A stretch of DNA of 41,033 bases from positions 1 through 41,033 of the forward strand of contig CANSSP010000026.1 of NCBI GenBank assembly GCA_947649645.1, written 5' to 3'. Position numbers and translations under genes: made by a program. This stretch comes from an uncultured Roseburia sp. Lineage in GTDB: Bacteria > Bacillota > Clostridia > Lachnospirales > Lachnospiraceae. Shown in pieces: positions 17,312 through 27,500 of the stretch. The first letter of the stretch is position 1; every line of letters begins with the position of its first letter. The notes beneath the pieces were generated by a model. It ran no database searches. It was not told the DNA's origin and saw only the letters and a program-made list of their open reading frames with translations.

Positions 17312-18135
17312 CGTATCGGGAAGCAATGGAGCACGGGGAGAAGATTCTGGCCGCGGCAGGTATCGCGGATGCGCGGACGGATGCATGGCTTCTGATGGAG
17401 AATGTGTGTAAGATTGAGCGCAGTTTTTACTATATGCATATGGAATCGTCGTTTCCGGAAGAACATCTGCGTGAGTATGAGATTAATATCCGGAAACGGG
17501 CCGAGCACATTCCGCTGCAGTATCTTGTGGGCGAGACGGAGTTTATGGGACTTCGCTTTAAGGTCAATTCGGGCGTGCTTATTCCAAGGCAGGATACGGA
17601 GACGCTGGTGGAGGAGGCATTAAAGGCGGTCCGGCCCGGGATGAAGGTGCTGGATCTGTGTACGGGATCGGGATGTATTATCGTCAGTATCCTTCACAAT
17701 GCGCCGGGGATCAGAGGGTATGCAACGGATATTTCAAAACTGGCGCTCAATGTTGCGAAGGAGAATGCGCGGTTAAATGAGGTGTCCGTGCTGTTTGAAC
17801 ACAGTGATCTTTTTGACAATGTGTCGGAAAAGTTTGATATGATCGTTTCCAACCCGCCTTATATTGCCAGTGGGGAGATTCCGAAACTGATGCCGGAGGT
17901 GCGCTGTTTTGAACCGATGGAAGCGCTGGACGGAAAGGAAGACGGGCTCTATTTTTACCGGAAGATCGCAAAGGAGTGCATCCTCTATTTAAAACCCGGA
18001 GGGCAGGTTTTTTTTGAAATCGGTTATGATCAGGGGGAGGCTGTCTCGTGGCTGTTGTGGGAGGCCGGTTTTCACGGGATACGGGTCAAAAAAGATCTGG
18101 CGGGAAAGAACCGCGTTGTGACGGGAAAAATATAG
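17308..18135 (+). CDS. prmC: Peptide chain release factor N5-glutamine methyltransferase PrmC
   Basis: 275 residues. Methylates the Gln of the GGQ motif of release factors, using S-adenosylmethionine. The N-terminal helical domain is followed by the Rossmann methyltransferase domain with VLDLCTGSGCI (SAM-binding motif I) and the catalytic NPPY at residues 182-185. Its substrate gene prfA follows 27 bases later. The start overlaps the DUF1385 stop by four bases; the SD aggagg is in the 3' end of that gene. Confidence 0.96.
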   Translation: MTYREAMEHGEKILAAAGIADARTDAWLLMENVCKIERSFYYMHMESSFPEEHLREYEINIRKRAEHIPLQYLVGETEFMGLRFKVNSGVLIPRQDTETLVEEALKAVRPGMKVLDLCTGSGCIIVSILHNAPGIRGYATDISKLALNVAKENARLNEVSVLFEHSDLFDNVSEKFDMIVSNPPYIASGEIPKLMPEVRCFEPMEALDGKEDGLYFYRKIAKECILYLKPGGQVFFEIGYDQGEAVSWLLWEAGFHGIRVKKDLAGKNRVVTGKI

Positions 18136-18162
18136 CTTGTGGCGCTGACATGGAGGGATTTT

Positions 18163-19236
18163 ATGTTTGATAAATTAGAAGATCTGCTGATTCGTTTTGA
18201 GGAACTGATGAGTGAGCTGAGCGCTCCGGACGTGGCGAATAATCCGGAGCGGTTCCGCAGACTGATGAAGGAGCAGAGCGATCTGACGCCGATTGTGGAG
18301 ACTTATAAAGAATACAGACAGTGCAGGCAGGATATCGAGGATTCTCTCGCGATGCTGGAAGAAGAGTCGGACGAGGAGATGCGTGAGCTTGCAAAGGAAG
18401 AGTTAAACGGCGCCAGGATGCGGGTGGAAGAGCTGGAACAGCGCTTGAAGATTCTGCTGCTTCCCAAAGACCCGAATGATGATAAAAATGTCATTGTGGA
18501 GATCCGCGCGGGGGCAGGCGGAGACGAGGCGGCGCTTTTTGCGGCGGAGATTTACCGTATGTATCAGCATTTTGCAGAGACGAGAAACTGGAAGACAGAG
18601 ATTATGGAGGCCGACGAGACGGGGATCGGCGGAATGAAGAGCGTTACGTTTCTGGTGAGCGGACAGGGGGCGTATTCCGTGATGAAATACGAGTCCGGGG
18701 TGCACCGGGTGCAGCGTGTGCCGGAGACGGAGTCCGGCGGCCGGATTCACACGTCGACGATCACGGTTGCGGTGATGCCGGAGGCGGAGGAAGTGGACGT
18801 TGCGATTGACGAAAAGGATATCCGCATCGATGTGATGCGTGCGTCCGGCAACGGCGGCCAGTGCGTGAATACGACGGATTCTGCGGTCCGTCTGACGCAC
18901 TATCCGACCGGGATTGTCGTGTACAGCCAGACCGAGAAATCACAGCTGCAGAACAAGGCGAAAGCGTTTGCGCTGCTGCGCGCAAAGCTCTACGATATCG
19001 AGTGCCAGAAGGTGCACGACGCCGAGGCGGAGGCCAGAAGAAGCCAGATCGGCACGGGAGACCGCTCGGAGAAGATCAGGACATACAATTTTCCGCAGGG
19101 CCGTGTGACAGACCACCGGATTAATCTGACGCTCTATAAGCTGGATAAAGTGATGAACGGCGACATCCAGGAGATTGTGGACGCCTGTATCGCCGCCGAT
19201 CAGGCGGCGAAGCTGGTAAAGATGGGGGAGGCATGA
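18163..19236 (+). CDS. prfA: Peptide chain release factor 1
   Basis: 357 residues. Reads UAG and UAA stop codons and triggers peptide release. The stop-recognition tripeptide of the PxT type is P187-E188-T189 (RVPETES; commonly PAT or PVT/PET). The catalytic GGQ is at residues 231-233 ([17 protein letters not shown]). The C-terminal domain is complete. ATG 18163 has ggaggg upstream; the GTG at 18139 has none. It is downstream of its methyltransferase prmC in the conserved cluster. Confidence 0.97.
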   Translation: MFDKLEDLLIRFEELMSELSAPDVANNPERFRRLMKEQSDLTPIVETYKEYRQCRQDIEDSLAMLEEESDEEMRELAKEELNGARMRVEELEQRLKILLLPKDPNDDKNVIVEIRAGAGGDEAALFAAEIYRMYQHFAETRNWKTEIMEADETGIGGMKSVTFLVSGQGAYSVMKYESGVHRVQRVPETESGGRIHTSTITVAVMPEAEEVDVAIDEKDIRIDVMRASGNGGQCVNTTDSAVRLTHYPTGIVVYSQTEKSQLQNKAKAFALLRAKLYDIECQKVHDAEAEARRSQIGTGDRSEKIRTYNFPQGRVTDHRINLTLYKLDKVMNGDIQEIVDACIAADQAAKLVKMGEA

Positions 19237-19301
19237 TTCTGTCAGAGCGGCTTTATCCAGGGCGGCGGAGCCGGTAAAGACGGGAATGGAACAGATCGGG
19301 A

Positions 19302-19339
19302 AAAAGACAGTCATTGGCCAGTCATTGACTGTCTTTTAT
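19302..19339 (+). terminator. Intrinsic terminator after prfA
   Basis: A 12-bp perfect stem aaaagacagtca/tgactgtctttt ends in a T-run. It ends the rpmE-prfA unit. Confidence 0.85.
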
Positions 19340-19473
19340 TTGCATTGACGGGATGGTCATTGCAGGTATCCGGTCCGGGACAAAAAATTGTACAGACTAA
19401 AATAGCCTGCCGGCGCAGAGGATTCTTAAGAACAGAGGAGCCGGATTGATGGCAGGAGGATAAGGGGAACGCG

Positions 19474-20241
19474 ATGAAAGGGAGAAAAACAGCATGGAGG
19501 ATGCCGGAGGTCACGGCGGACGGACTTAAAATATTTGCCTGTGTGGTTATGCTGATACAGACAGTGGGCATTTTGATTGTGGAAAAGGGGCTGATCGGAC
19601 TGAGTCCGTCGCAGGCGGAACTTGCGGGGGCGCTGGCAGAGGATTCGCGTCTGATGACACAGACGGGAATTGGTTCCGCGATGCAGCTGGCCGGGGGGAT
19701 GGCGCTTCCGGTTTTTGCGTTTTTACTGGTCGAAGGGTTTTTGCATACTTCTGATTACAAAAAATATCTTTTCCGTATCGCTTTTGCGGCGCTGGTCAGT
19801 GAAATCCCGTTTGATCTTGTAATGTCGCAGAAGATCATGGACTGGTCGGTACAGAACGCACTGATTACGATGACGGTGTGTCTGCTGATGCTTTATTTTA
19901 TCAGAATGACGGATGCAGCCGATAATCGCCTGCTGCGCGGCATTATAAAAACGATGGCGGTGATGGGCACGCTGATCTGGGTTTCCCTGTTCAGAGCGCA
20001 GTATGGCCTTAGTATGGTGCTTCTGACGGCCATATTTTATCTGCTCCATGCCCATAAGGTGTGGAAAACCGTGCTCGGTGCGCTGGTAAGTTTTTTGCAT
20101 GTCACGGGACCGCTCGCTTTTTTTGGCATCTGGTGTTATAACGGGAAGCGGAGCGGGCTGCTGCCGAAGTATGTGTACTATATTTTTTATCCTGCGCATC
20201 TGCTTTTGGGCGGGCTGGTCACAATATTTTTTCTTTCATGA
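19474..20241 (+). CDS. TraX-like multi-pass membrane protein
   Basis: 255 residues with about seven membrane segments. It resembles the TraX family (acyltransferase-like proteins; F-plasmid TraX acetylates pilin): the start LKIFACVVMLIQTVGI with LKI/MLIQ, the RIAFAALVSEIPFDL motif in the middle, and YYIFYPAHLLLGG at the end. Chromosomal copies without transfer genes are common in Lachnospiraceae and are functionally undefined; modification of a surface molecule is inferred. The SD aagggg lies before 19474. No tra genes are nearby. Confidence 0.8.
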   Translation: MKGRKTAWRMPEVTADGLKIFACVVMLIQTVGILIVEKGLIGLSPSQAELAGALAEDSRLMTQTGIGSAMQLAGGMALPVFAFLLVEGFLHTSDYKKYLFRIAFAALVSEIPFDLVMSQKIMDWSVQNALITMTVCLLMLYFIRMTDAADNRLLRGIIKTMAVMGTLIWVSLFRAQYGLSMVLLTAIFYLLHAHKVWKTVLGALVSFLHVTGPLAFFGIWCYNGKRSGLLPKYVYYIFYPAHLLLGGLVTIFFLS

Positions 20242-20385
20242 AGGAAAATACTTTTTTGTGATGATAAGAGGTACGATATACCAGAAAATGTATAATAAAT
20301 GCCTGTTATTTGTGTGAATTTACTGTTAAAATGAATACAAAAGATAACGTTTCGCTGTGGCAAAAAAAGATAAGGGGGAATGAAA

Positions 20386-20859
20386 ATGATTTTTTCATCT
20401 GTCGATGCGCGGGAATGTCCGTGTGCGTATCCCGCAGCCATTCAGACTGCGTTAAAGTGGATTGCAGAGCATGACGTCGCCTGTATGGATGCCGGTACAT
20501 ATGAGATTCACGGGCGGGATCTGTACATCAATATCCAGGATATCACTACAAAGCCGTCCGGGGAATGCCGTCCGGAACGCCACAATGATTATCTGGATAT
20601 CCAGTACATTGTATCCGGTGTGGAGAGGATGGGCTGTGCGCCTTACACCGGAAGCGAGTCTGTCCTTGCAGACTATTCGGATAAGGATTTTGTTTTTTAC
20701 GAAGATCCGGAGCGGGAGGTTTTTGTCGATGTAACTCCTGGCTGTTACTGCATTTTTTTCTCCAATGATATCCATCGGCCTGGCTGTGCGGCCGGCGAGC
20801 CGGGAAATGTCCGCAAGGTGGTGGCGAAAGTGAAGATTTCCCGGATGACGGAAGTGTAG
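20386..20859 (+). CDS. YhcH/YjgK/YiaL family protein (cupin-like)
   Basis: About 157 residues. The family forms a double-stranded beta-helix; members (E. coli YhcH, beta-galactosidase beta subunit EbgC) act in sugar or sialic acid catabolism, mostly with unproven chemistry. The family's metal-site residues appear in RHNDYLDIQYIVSG (His/Asp/Glu-type pocket) and FFSNDIHRPG. ATG 20386 is preferred because the SD aaggggg is then 7 bases away; ATG 20380 is too close. It lies 28 bases before a carbohydrate-binding-type gene, with the same orientation. Confidence 0.85.
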   Translation: MIFSSVDARECPCAYPAAIQTALKWIAEHDVACMDAGTYEIHGRDLYINIQDITTKPSGECRPERHNDYLDIQYIVSGVERMGCAPYTGSESVLADYSDKDFVFYEDPEREVFVDVTPGCYCIFFSNDIHRPGCAAGEPGNVRKVVAKVKISRMTEV

Positions 20860-20887
20860 GAAAGAAAACGAAAGGAGAAGAAAAGGG

Positions 20888-21709
20888 ATGGCAGGACTAA
20901 GCATTGCCGTATTAAACGGCCGGGGGGATGTTGTATGCAGGACGGATGGCAGCGATGAAATCCGGATGGTTCATGAGGGGAAATATGAACCGGGGGACAG
21001 GATTGTTTTTACGACAGACGAAGTTCCCGCTTTTTATGTGATCCGCGTAGACGGGGCAATGGATGAGGCATATGTATATCTGACGCAGGAGCGGGTGGAG
21101 TATGCGATTCCGTTCGAGCAGGGAAATCCGTTTCAGATTGAGCGGATTTCGTACAGCCCGGGCGCTTTTATCGGGGAACGCCACTATATCACCATGCGGA
21201 TGGCCAGAAGCCAGGAAAATGGAAACTATCGCAATCTGGCGGTGAATGTGATGGATCAGCCGGACGGGAAAGGATGTTACCCTCATGTCCATGCGAATGC
21301 GCAGACGCAGGGGCCGATTGCGGCGCTGTTTGCTCCGCGCAATGTCATTGACGGGGTGCTGGCCAATACCTGTCACTGGCCCTGGCCTTTCCAGTCCTGG
21401 GGCATTGACCAGAGAGCGGACGCAGAGATCACGGTGGAATTTGGCCGTCCGGTGGATGTGGAAGAAGTGCGTCTTACGACCCGGGCTGATTTTCCCCATG
21501 ACAGCTGGTGGGTGCAGGGGACGGTGACGTTTTCGGACGGTACTTCTGAGCAGGTAAAACTGGATAAACTGGTGGAGCCTCAGGCGTTTTTAATCAGACG
21601 CAGCGGTATAACCTGGCTGAAGGTGGGACAGCTGATAAAAGCGGACGATCCTTCTCTTTTTCCTGCGCTCACACAGATTGAGGTGTACGGAAGAAACGCG
21701 GCAGAGTGA
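20888..21709 (+). CDS. Discoidin-like carbohydrate-binding-type protein
   Basis: 273 residues, no signal peptide, probably cytoplasmic. The C-terminal half resembles an F5/8 type C (galactose-binding-like) fold: NVIDGVLANTCHWPWPFQSWGID, then beta strands ITVEFGRPVDVEEVRLTTR and TQIEVYGRN. The N-terminal half is beta-rich and unassigned. With YhcH upstream it may process or sense a sugar. The family is recognised only loosely. The SD aggagaag is before 20888. It is followed by a strong hairpin at 21801. Confidence 0.65.
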   Translation: MAGLSIAVLNGRGDVVCRTDGSDEIRMVHEGKYEPGDRIVFTTDEVPAFYVIRVDGAMDEAYVYLTQERVEYAIPFEQGNPFQIERISYSPGAFIGERHYITMRMARSQENGNYRNLAVNVMDQPDGKGCYPHVHANAQTQGPIAALFAPRNVIDGVLANTCHWPWPFQSWGIDQRADAEITVEFGRPVDVEEVRLTTRADFPHDSWWVQGTVTFSDGTSEQVKLDKLVEPQAFLIRRSGITWLKVGQLIKADDPSLFPALTQIEVYGRNAAE

Positions 21710-21800
21710 TCGGATGGGCATAGCAGAAAATCGTGGCGTGAATGCTGTAATTGTGCCGTATGAAGCCAGGCCGGAAAACGGATAAAAAAGTTTTGTGACA

Positions 21801-21851
21801 GATAAGAAAGGGAGAATGGCTTGAAAATAAGCCTTTCTCCCTTTCTTTATC
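21801..21851 (+). terminator. Long hairpin terminator
   Basis: Arms 21801-21822 and 21827-21851 pair over about 22 bases (gataagaaagggagaa against ttctccctttctttatc) around a GAAA tetraloop region, with T-rich sequence in the right arm. It ends the YhcH operon. Confidence 0.75.
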
Positions 21852-21892
21852 ATGCCGTAGCCTTCCTTTACCCTGTTACATTTTCAATAAAG

Positions 21893-21967
21893 TTAGATAA
21901 ATATCTAAAATGTGGATTGCATATTAGACGATCATATGATATTATCATTATTATCAGATGGCCATCT
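21893..21967 (+). promoter_or_regulatory. Promoter with nested palindromes for the MFS/ArsR operon
   Basis: -35 TTGCAT (21917-21922) and -10 TATTAT (21940-21945) lie 17 bases apart. A perfect 10-bp palindrome atcatatgat (21931-21940) sits in the spacer touching the -10. Two more dyads flank it: ttagat-aaat-atctaa (21893-21908) upstream and agatggccatct (21956-21967) at the expected transcript start. All three carry TTAGA/ATCTAA- or ATCA-type half-sites. Placement between the elements fits repression by the ArsR-type protein encoded in the operon. Confidence 0.6.
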
Positions 21968-22052
21968 AATATATATTTTTATGCACGCAGCCCTGCCGAC
22001 GACTTTCAGAAGTCGGACGGGACGGGAAACAGGGAAAAGGATGAGGGATATT

Positions 22053-23342
22053 ATGGGCAGAAAAAAGAATACAGACAAAAGTATCGGCTACCGCCAGGTA
22101 TTTACACAGAAGGAATATTGTAAGATTATATTTGCAAATCTGATCAGCCGTTTCGGCGATTCGATCGACGCCATTGCGTTTACCTGGCTGGTCTATGAGG
22201 TGACAGGCAGTGCTTCCTGGTCAGCGTATATCGGGGCGCTCAACATGTTGCCGACGATTCTGCTGCAGCCGTTTGCCGGTCCGATCGCGGAGCGTATGGA
22301 CAAAAAAAGAGTTACGGTCGTGTCAGATCTCATACGAGGGCTCGTTGTTGCGGCTCTGGCGCTCGGGTATGCGGCGGGAAAACTGAATCCGTGGATGATG
22401 GCGGCATTTACGCTGCTGATATCTTCGGTGGAGGCGTTTAATATGCCGGCAGGCACGGCACTGATCCCGAAGGTGCTTCAGAAAGAGTATTATGAGTACG
22501 GGATGTCGTTAAATACCATCGGGGGCAGGGCGATGGAGCTGATCGGCATGGGGGCGGCTGGTATTATTATCGGGACGGCAGGCGCCGGCGGAGCGATTCT
22601 GATCGATGCGCTGACCTTTTTCTGCTCTGCCGTCGTGCGCATGACAGTGCGGGTAAAAAAAGAAGAGCCGCCGCAGAAGACGAGCGAAGCTTCGGGGACG
22701 AAACAGTATCTCAATGATCTCGCGGAGGGATTTTACTATGTCAGAGGCAGAAAAAGCCTGCTGCAGCTGGTGTTTATGGCCTTTCTGGTCAACGCCATGC
22801 TGGTGCCGCTCAATTCTTTTCAGGCGCCGCTCGTCGCGGATGTTCTTGGCCAGGAGAGCAGCCTGTTAAGTGTGATCGGGATTGCGGTCACAGTGGGAAT
22901 GGGACTTGGAAGTTTTCTTTTTCCGTATCTGTCAAAGCGGATTTCGGTCCGCAGATGCATTTTTATCAACGGTATGGGTTTGTCCGTCTTACTGGGAATG
23001 ATGACGGCAGGAAGTTTTTTTAAGGAACAGACGCTGGCTGTCTGCATCGTCACGGCGGCGGTGATGGCGGGACTGGGCTTTTTTGCCGGCATGCTCTGTG
23101 CGATCCTGGGCGTACAGTTTTTAAAGTGTGTGGAGGAAAACTATATGGCGCGGGCCAACGCTTTATTTTCGGCAGGGGCTACGGCGGCCATGCCGTTGTC
23201 TTCGGTATTTTTCGGCATGATTGTGAACTATGTGCCGATCAGAGAACTTTTGATTGCAAGTGGCATATTTTGTGGTATCATCTTTATAGGGATCCGGATG
23301 GCGGGAATCCGTTTTGAGGAGGAGTGTGAAGAGAAGGACTGA
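22053..23342 (+). CDS. MFS transporter (MFS_3/enterobactin-exporter-like)
   Basis: About 429 residues with 12 predicted membrane segments, a major facilitator resembling macrolide/siderophore exporters. Typical motifs are ISRFGDSIDAIAFTWLVYEVTGS in helix 1 and AGPIAERMDKKRVTVVSDLIRG, the loop 2-3 motif with GxxxxRxDKKR. The start at 22053 has gaggg five bases upstream; ATG 22041 with aggg six upstream is equally possible. It is co-transcribed with the ArsR-type gene 42 bases downstream. The substrate (drug, peptide or siderophore) is unknown. Confidence 0.88.
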   Translation: MGRKKNTDKSIGYRQVFTQKEYCKIIFANLISRFGDSIDAIAFTWLVYEVTGSASWSAYIGALNMLPTILLQPFAGPIAERMDKKRVTVVSDLIRGLVVAALALGYAAGKLNPWMMAAFTLLISSVEAFNMPAGTALIPKVLQKEYYEYGMSLNTIGGRAMELIGMGAAGIIIGTAGAGGAILIDALTFFCSAVVRMTVRVKKEEPPQKTSEASGTKQYLNDLAEGFYYVRGRKSLLQLVFMAFLVNAMLVPLNSFQAPLVADVLGQESSLLSVIGIAVTVGMGLGSFLFPYLSKRISVRRCIFINGMGLSVLLGMMTAGSFFKEQTLAVCIVTAAVMAGLGFFAGMLCAILGVQFLKCVEENYMARANALFSAGATAAMPLSSVFFGMIVNYVPIRELLIASGIFCGIIFIGIRMAGIRFEEECEEKD

Positions 23343-23384
23343 TTTTCACTATCCGGGTATGTGCAGAAATGAGGGACATGCGGG

Positions 23385-24557
23385 ATGGATATCAGGATTT
23401 GCAGTCAGATCGACTATGTATCTGAGGGATATGAGCTTTTGTGCCTGCTGGCGAAAGGAGCCGGAGAGCACATTGAAAAGATGAAAAAAGCGGTCTCGGA
23501 GCGATATCAGGCCAACCCGGAACATGCCAGGCAGAGTATCCTGCTGGCAGAGCAGATCATAAAACGTGCCGGGGAGGTGTTTTCGGGCCGGATGAAGGAG
23601 ATCGCGGAGCTTTTCGGACTGCTGGAAGAGAAGGTGCTCCCGGCGGAGCTTGTGGTCTGCACGAGCGATCTGCTGGGAGAGGATGCGCGCAGCTTTGCGG
23701 ACGGGAGCGATCTGCTCGCATATTACCGGAATCTGACGGAGGAGGAGAAGGACGGATGGTTTTTTAAAAGTCTCGAGCAGTCGATAGAGCCGGAGGAGTT
23801 TTTTGAAATGGTCGGGAGTGCGGCGCGGGGAATCCATGTCGATGACGCGGTGCGTCTGCGCAATATTTTCGGGCGTATCCAGAAAATGGATCTGACATAT
23901 GAAAACAGGGCACGCGTCCAGGAGATTTATCTGAACCGGGATTCTTATATGGAAGTGATCGCATCGCTTCTTGATACAGCTGTCGTTTTGCTGCGGGATT
24001 TTAAAGAGCAGATGCTTGCGGTCTGTAAAACATGGGAACGTTACTGGAGTGCAGTGGTGGCCGACGGTCTTTTTTTTGCCCGGACGGACCGGATTATCGC
24101 GATCGGGGAGGAACAGAAAAAGGCAGGGGCACTGGTGCTGCCGGGAGTTTTAGGGTGCGGTTCATTTTTTGTGCTGCTGGACGAGGGGCTGATGACGGGG
24201 ACGGGAAAGCAGGCTCCTGTTTTCAGGATCGGCGTGATGATCATTGAAGATCCTGGCTGGGAGAGTCCGGCGAAAGAGGAATATCGTCTGAACGAGCTGG
24301 TTCCGGTCTGGAAGGCGCTGGGAGAGCAGAGCAAGGCGGAGATGCTTATGTTCGTCAGAGACAGGCCGGCTTACGGCAGTGAGATTGCAAAAAAGTTTGG
24401 TCTTACGACGGCGACAGTATCGCATCACATGAACCGGCTGCTCAATTTACGGCTGGTGCAGGCGGAGCTGCGGGACGGAAAAGTGTATTATCAGGTCAGA
24501 AAAGAGCGTCTGGCCGAGGTATTTGAGCAGAGCAGAAAATTATTTGGCGGGGTATGA
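23385..24557 (+). CDS. ArsR-family winged-helix regulator with large N-terminal domain
   Basis: 390 residues, much longer than simple ArsR repressors (about 100). The winged helix is at the C-terminus (about 305-375: LVPVWKALGEQSKAEMLMF, then AYGSEIAKKFGLTTATVSHHMNRL, the recognition helix, then the wing RDGKVYYQV). The first 300 residues form a helical/alpha-beta domain that I do not recognise and that likely senses a ligand. There is no clear metal-binding CxC of ArsR/SmtB. It sits downstream of the MFS gene and is the likely controller of the palindrome-rich promoter at 21893-21967. Confidence 0.82.
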   Translation: MDIRICSQIDYVSEGYELLCLLAKGAGEHIEKMKKAVSERYQANPEHARQSILLAEQIIKRAGEVFSGRMKEIAELFGLLEEKVLPAELVVCTSDLLGEDARSFADGSDLLAYYRNLTEEEKDGWFFKSLEQSIEPEEFFEMVGSAARGIHVDDAVRLRNIFGRIQKMDLTYENRARVQEIYLNRDSYMEVIASLLDTAVVLLRDFKEQMLAVCKTWERYWSAVVADGLFFARTDRIIAIGEEQKKAGALVLPGVLGCGSFFVLLDEGLMTGTGKQAPVFRIGVMIIEDPGWESPAKEEYRLNELVPVWKALGEQSKAEMLMFVRDRPAYGSEIAKKFGLTTATVSHHMNRLLNLRLVQAELRDGKVYYQVRKERLAEVFEQSRKLFGGV

Positions 24558-24561
24558 GAGT

Positions 24562-27500
24562 TTGGCAAAGTCATTGATCATAACAGAGAAACCGAGCGTG
24601 GCACAGGAGTTTGCCAGGATTTTAAAAGTATCCGGGCGAAAGGACGGATTCATTGAAAACGAAAGCTATGTGATCACCTGGTGTGTGGGGCATCTGGTGG
24701 AGATGGTCTATCCGGAGGAATATGACATAAAATATAAAAAATGGCGGCTTGCGGATCTTCCTTTTCTGCCGGAGGAATATAAATATCACGTCATACCAGG
24801 TGTGAGCAGACAGTATGATATTGTGCATGAAATGCTGCACCGGGCGGATATCGACACCGTTTACTGGGCCGGCGACGCGGGAAAAGAAGGACAGACTATA
24901 GAAGAAAATATCCGTAAGTTCGGCGGCGTGCGCGAGGGCATGAAGGAACGGAGGGTCTGGATTGATTCCCAGACAGAGGAGGAGATTCTGCGCGGAATCC
25001 GCGAGGCCAGGGATATGTCGGAGTATGATAACCTGGCGAGATCCGGCGTCATGCGCACGATTGAGGACTATGCCCTGGGCATTAATTTTTCCCGCGTCAT
25101 GTCCGTAAAGTATGGAAAGATGTTAAACGAAGCCGCGGGGACGAAAAGCTACACGGCGATCGCGGTGGGGCGCGTCATGACCTGCGTGCTCGGTATGGTC
25201 GTTATAAGAGAGCGGGAGATCCGCGATTTTGTGGAGACGCCATTTTACCGTGTGGCCGGGCGGTTTTCAGGGCCAGCCGGGGAGATTAGCGCCGAGTGGA
25301 AGGCTGTCAGCGGTTCAAAATATTTTGAATCGCCGTTATTATATAAGGAAAATGGTTTTAAAAAGGAAGAAAGCGCGCGTGCACTGATTGATGAACTGAC
25401 AGGAAAGAAAGCGGTCGTCTCTTCTGTCGAAAAGGGTACGCAGAAAAAACGTGCGCCGCTTCTGTTTAATCTCGCCGAACTGCAGGCGGAGTGTGCAAAA
25501 CGTTTTAAGATCAGCCCGGACGAGACGCTTGCGGCGGCTCAGGAGCTTTATGAAAAGAAACTGACGACGTATCCCCGGACAGACGCGCGCGTGCTCTCAT
25601 CGGCCGTGGCAAAGGAGATCCGCCGCAATATAAAGGGTCTTGAGCGCTACGAGCCTCTTGCCGTGCCGGCAAAGCATATTGCCGAGGAGGGAACGTATAA
25701 AAAGATTGCGGATACCCAGTATACGGATGACGCGAAAGTGACCGATCACTATGCGATCATACCGACAGGGCAGCTGACGGAGCTTACTTCGCTCAGCAGT
25801 CTTCAAAGCCGTGTCTTTGAGCTGATTGCGCGTCGTTTTCTAAGCATTTTTTATCCTCCTGCAGAATATGCGACTGCAAAGCTGGCGGTGGAAGCAGGCG
25901 GGGAGATGTTTTTTGCCTCCGCGAAGGCGCTGAAGATCCCGGGATATCTTGAGATAGCAGGGATTCCCCGGGCAGAGAGCGGGACGGCGGAGCGGGCTTC
26001 AGGCCGGGAAGTTTCAGGTCAGCCGGAGGAGGAGACGGGCGGCGCCGACCTTCTGAAGGTCGTTTCGCAGTTGAAAAAGAAAGACGTACTTGATGTAAAC
26101 GGATATTTTATCAGGGAAGGAAAGACATCTCCGCCAAAGCGTTACACCTCGGGTTCCATGGTGCTGGCGATGGAAAATGCCGGACAGCTGATTGAGGATG
26201 AAGAATTGCGCGCCCAGATTAAGGGGTCCGGCATCGGTACTTCGGCGACACGGGCGGAGATTATTAAAAAGCTCATCCGCGTCGGGTATCTGGAGCTGAA
26301 TAAGAAAACACAGGTGCTCACCCCCAGGCGTTTTGGTGAAATGATTTTTGAGGTCGTCTCGATGACGGTTCCGGCGCTGCTCAACCCGAAGATGACGGCG
26401 TCATGGGAAAAGGGACTTGACGGGATCACAAGGGGAACGGTCGTGATGGACGATTACCGTGCAAAACTGGAAGATTTTGTGCGGCGGGAAACAATTGCGA
26501 TGATGGAGCAGGATCTGACAGGGCAGGTGGCGGCCAGAATACAGCCGTTTATCGGCAGGGATGGCCGCAATGTGCCGGGCCGGGATCTGGGAATCCCGTG
26601 TCCGGTCTGCGGCGGAGAGATCAGAACGACGCCGTTCGGCTATGGGTGCAGCAACTATAAAAAAGAAGGGGGCGGCTGCCGGTTTGCCGTCGGAGAGGTT
26701 GCAGGCAGACCGCTGAGCGAGGAGGAGGTTTCGGAGCTTCTGACAAAAGGGCATACGCAGGTCTTAAGCGGCTTTCGCTCGAAAACAAAAAAGAAGTTTG
26801 ACGCAAGTCTGGTTCTAGAGAAGAGAGAAGACGGGGAGGTAAATATCGGTTTTGATTTTTCGAAGAACCAGCCGGAGGTCCTGAAGGACGTCTGCTGCCC
26901 GGTCTGTGGCGGAGCGGTTCAGGTGACGGCTTTTGGTTATGGGTGCGCCAGTTATGTGAAAGACGATCCGCAGAGCTGTCGTTTTTCCATTGGCAGAATG
27001 GCGGAGAAATCTCTGTCAAAAGCACAGGTGAAAGAGCTTCTGACGAACGAAAGAACGGGGACAATCCGCGGGTTTAAATCGAAGACAGGGAAAAAATTTG
27101 ACGCGCGGATTGCCTTGCAGAAGGATGAAAGCGGAAAGGTGACAGGACTTAAGTTTGATTTCAACGATCTGGAGGCACCCAGGGTAAAAGATGTGAAGTG
27201 TCCGGTCTGCGGCGGGGAAATCGTAAAAACCATGTTCGGTTTCGGGTGTGCCAATTATGTAAAGGACGATCCGCAGAGCTGCCGGTTTTCTGTCGGAGAG
27301 ATCGCTGGCGTCCGGCTGAAAGAGGCACAGCTTAAGCAGCTTTTAACTGCGGGAAAGACAGAGGAAATCAAGGGATTTACCGCAAAAAGCGGCGCTAAAT
27401 TTGATGCGGCGCTAAAGCTTATGGCGGACGGAAAGGCTGTATTTGATTTTCCGGAGCGGCCGATGCCCGTGGAAACCGAAGTGAAATGCCCGAAATGCGG

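Noticed and set aside
18853..18861. Possible altered stop-codon recognition in PrfA as support for TAG recoding
   Set aside because: PxT and GGQ motifs and flanks are normal, so there is no sign of reassigned TAG.
19474..20241. TraX-like gene as evidence for a conjugative element in the core
   Set aside because: Chromosomal TraX-like genes are common and no transfer genes, integrase or composition change is seen here.
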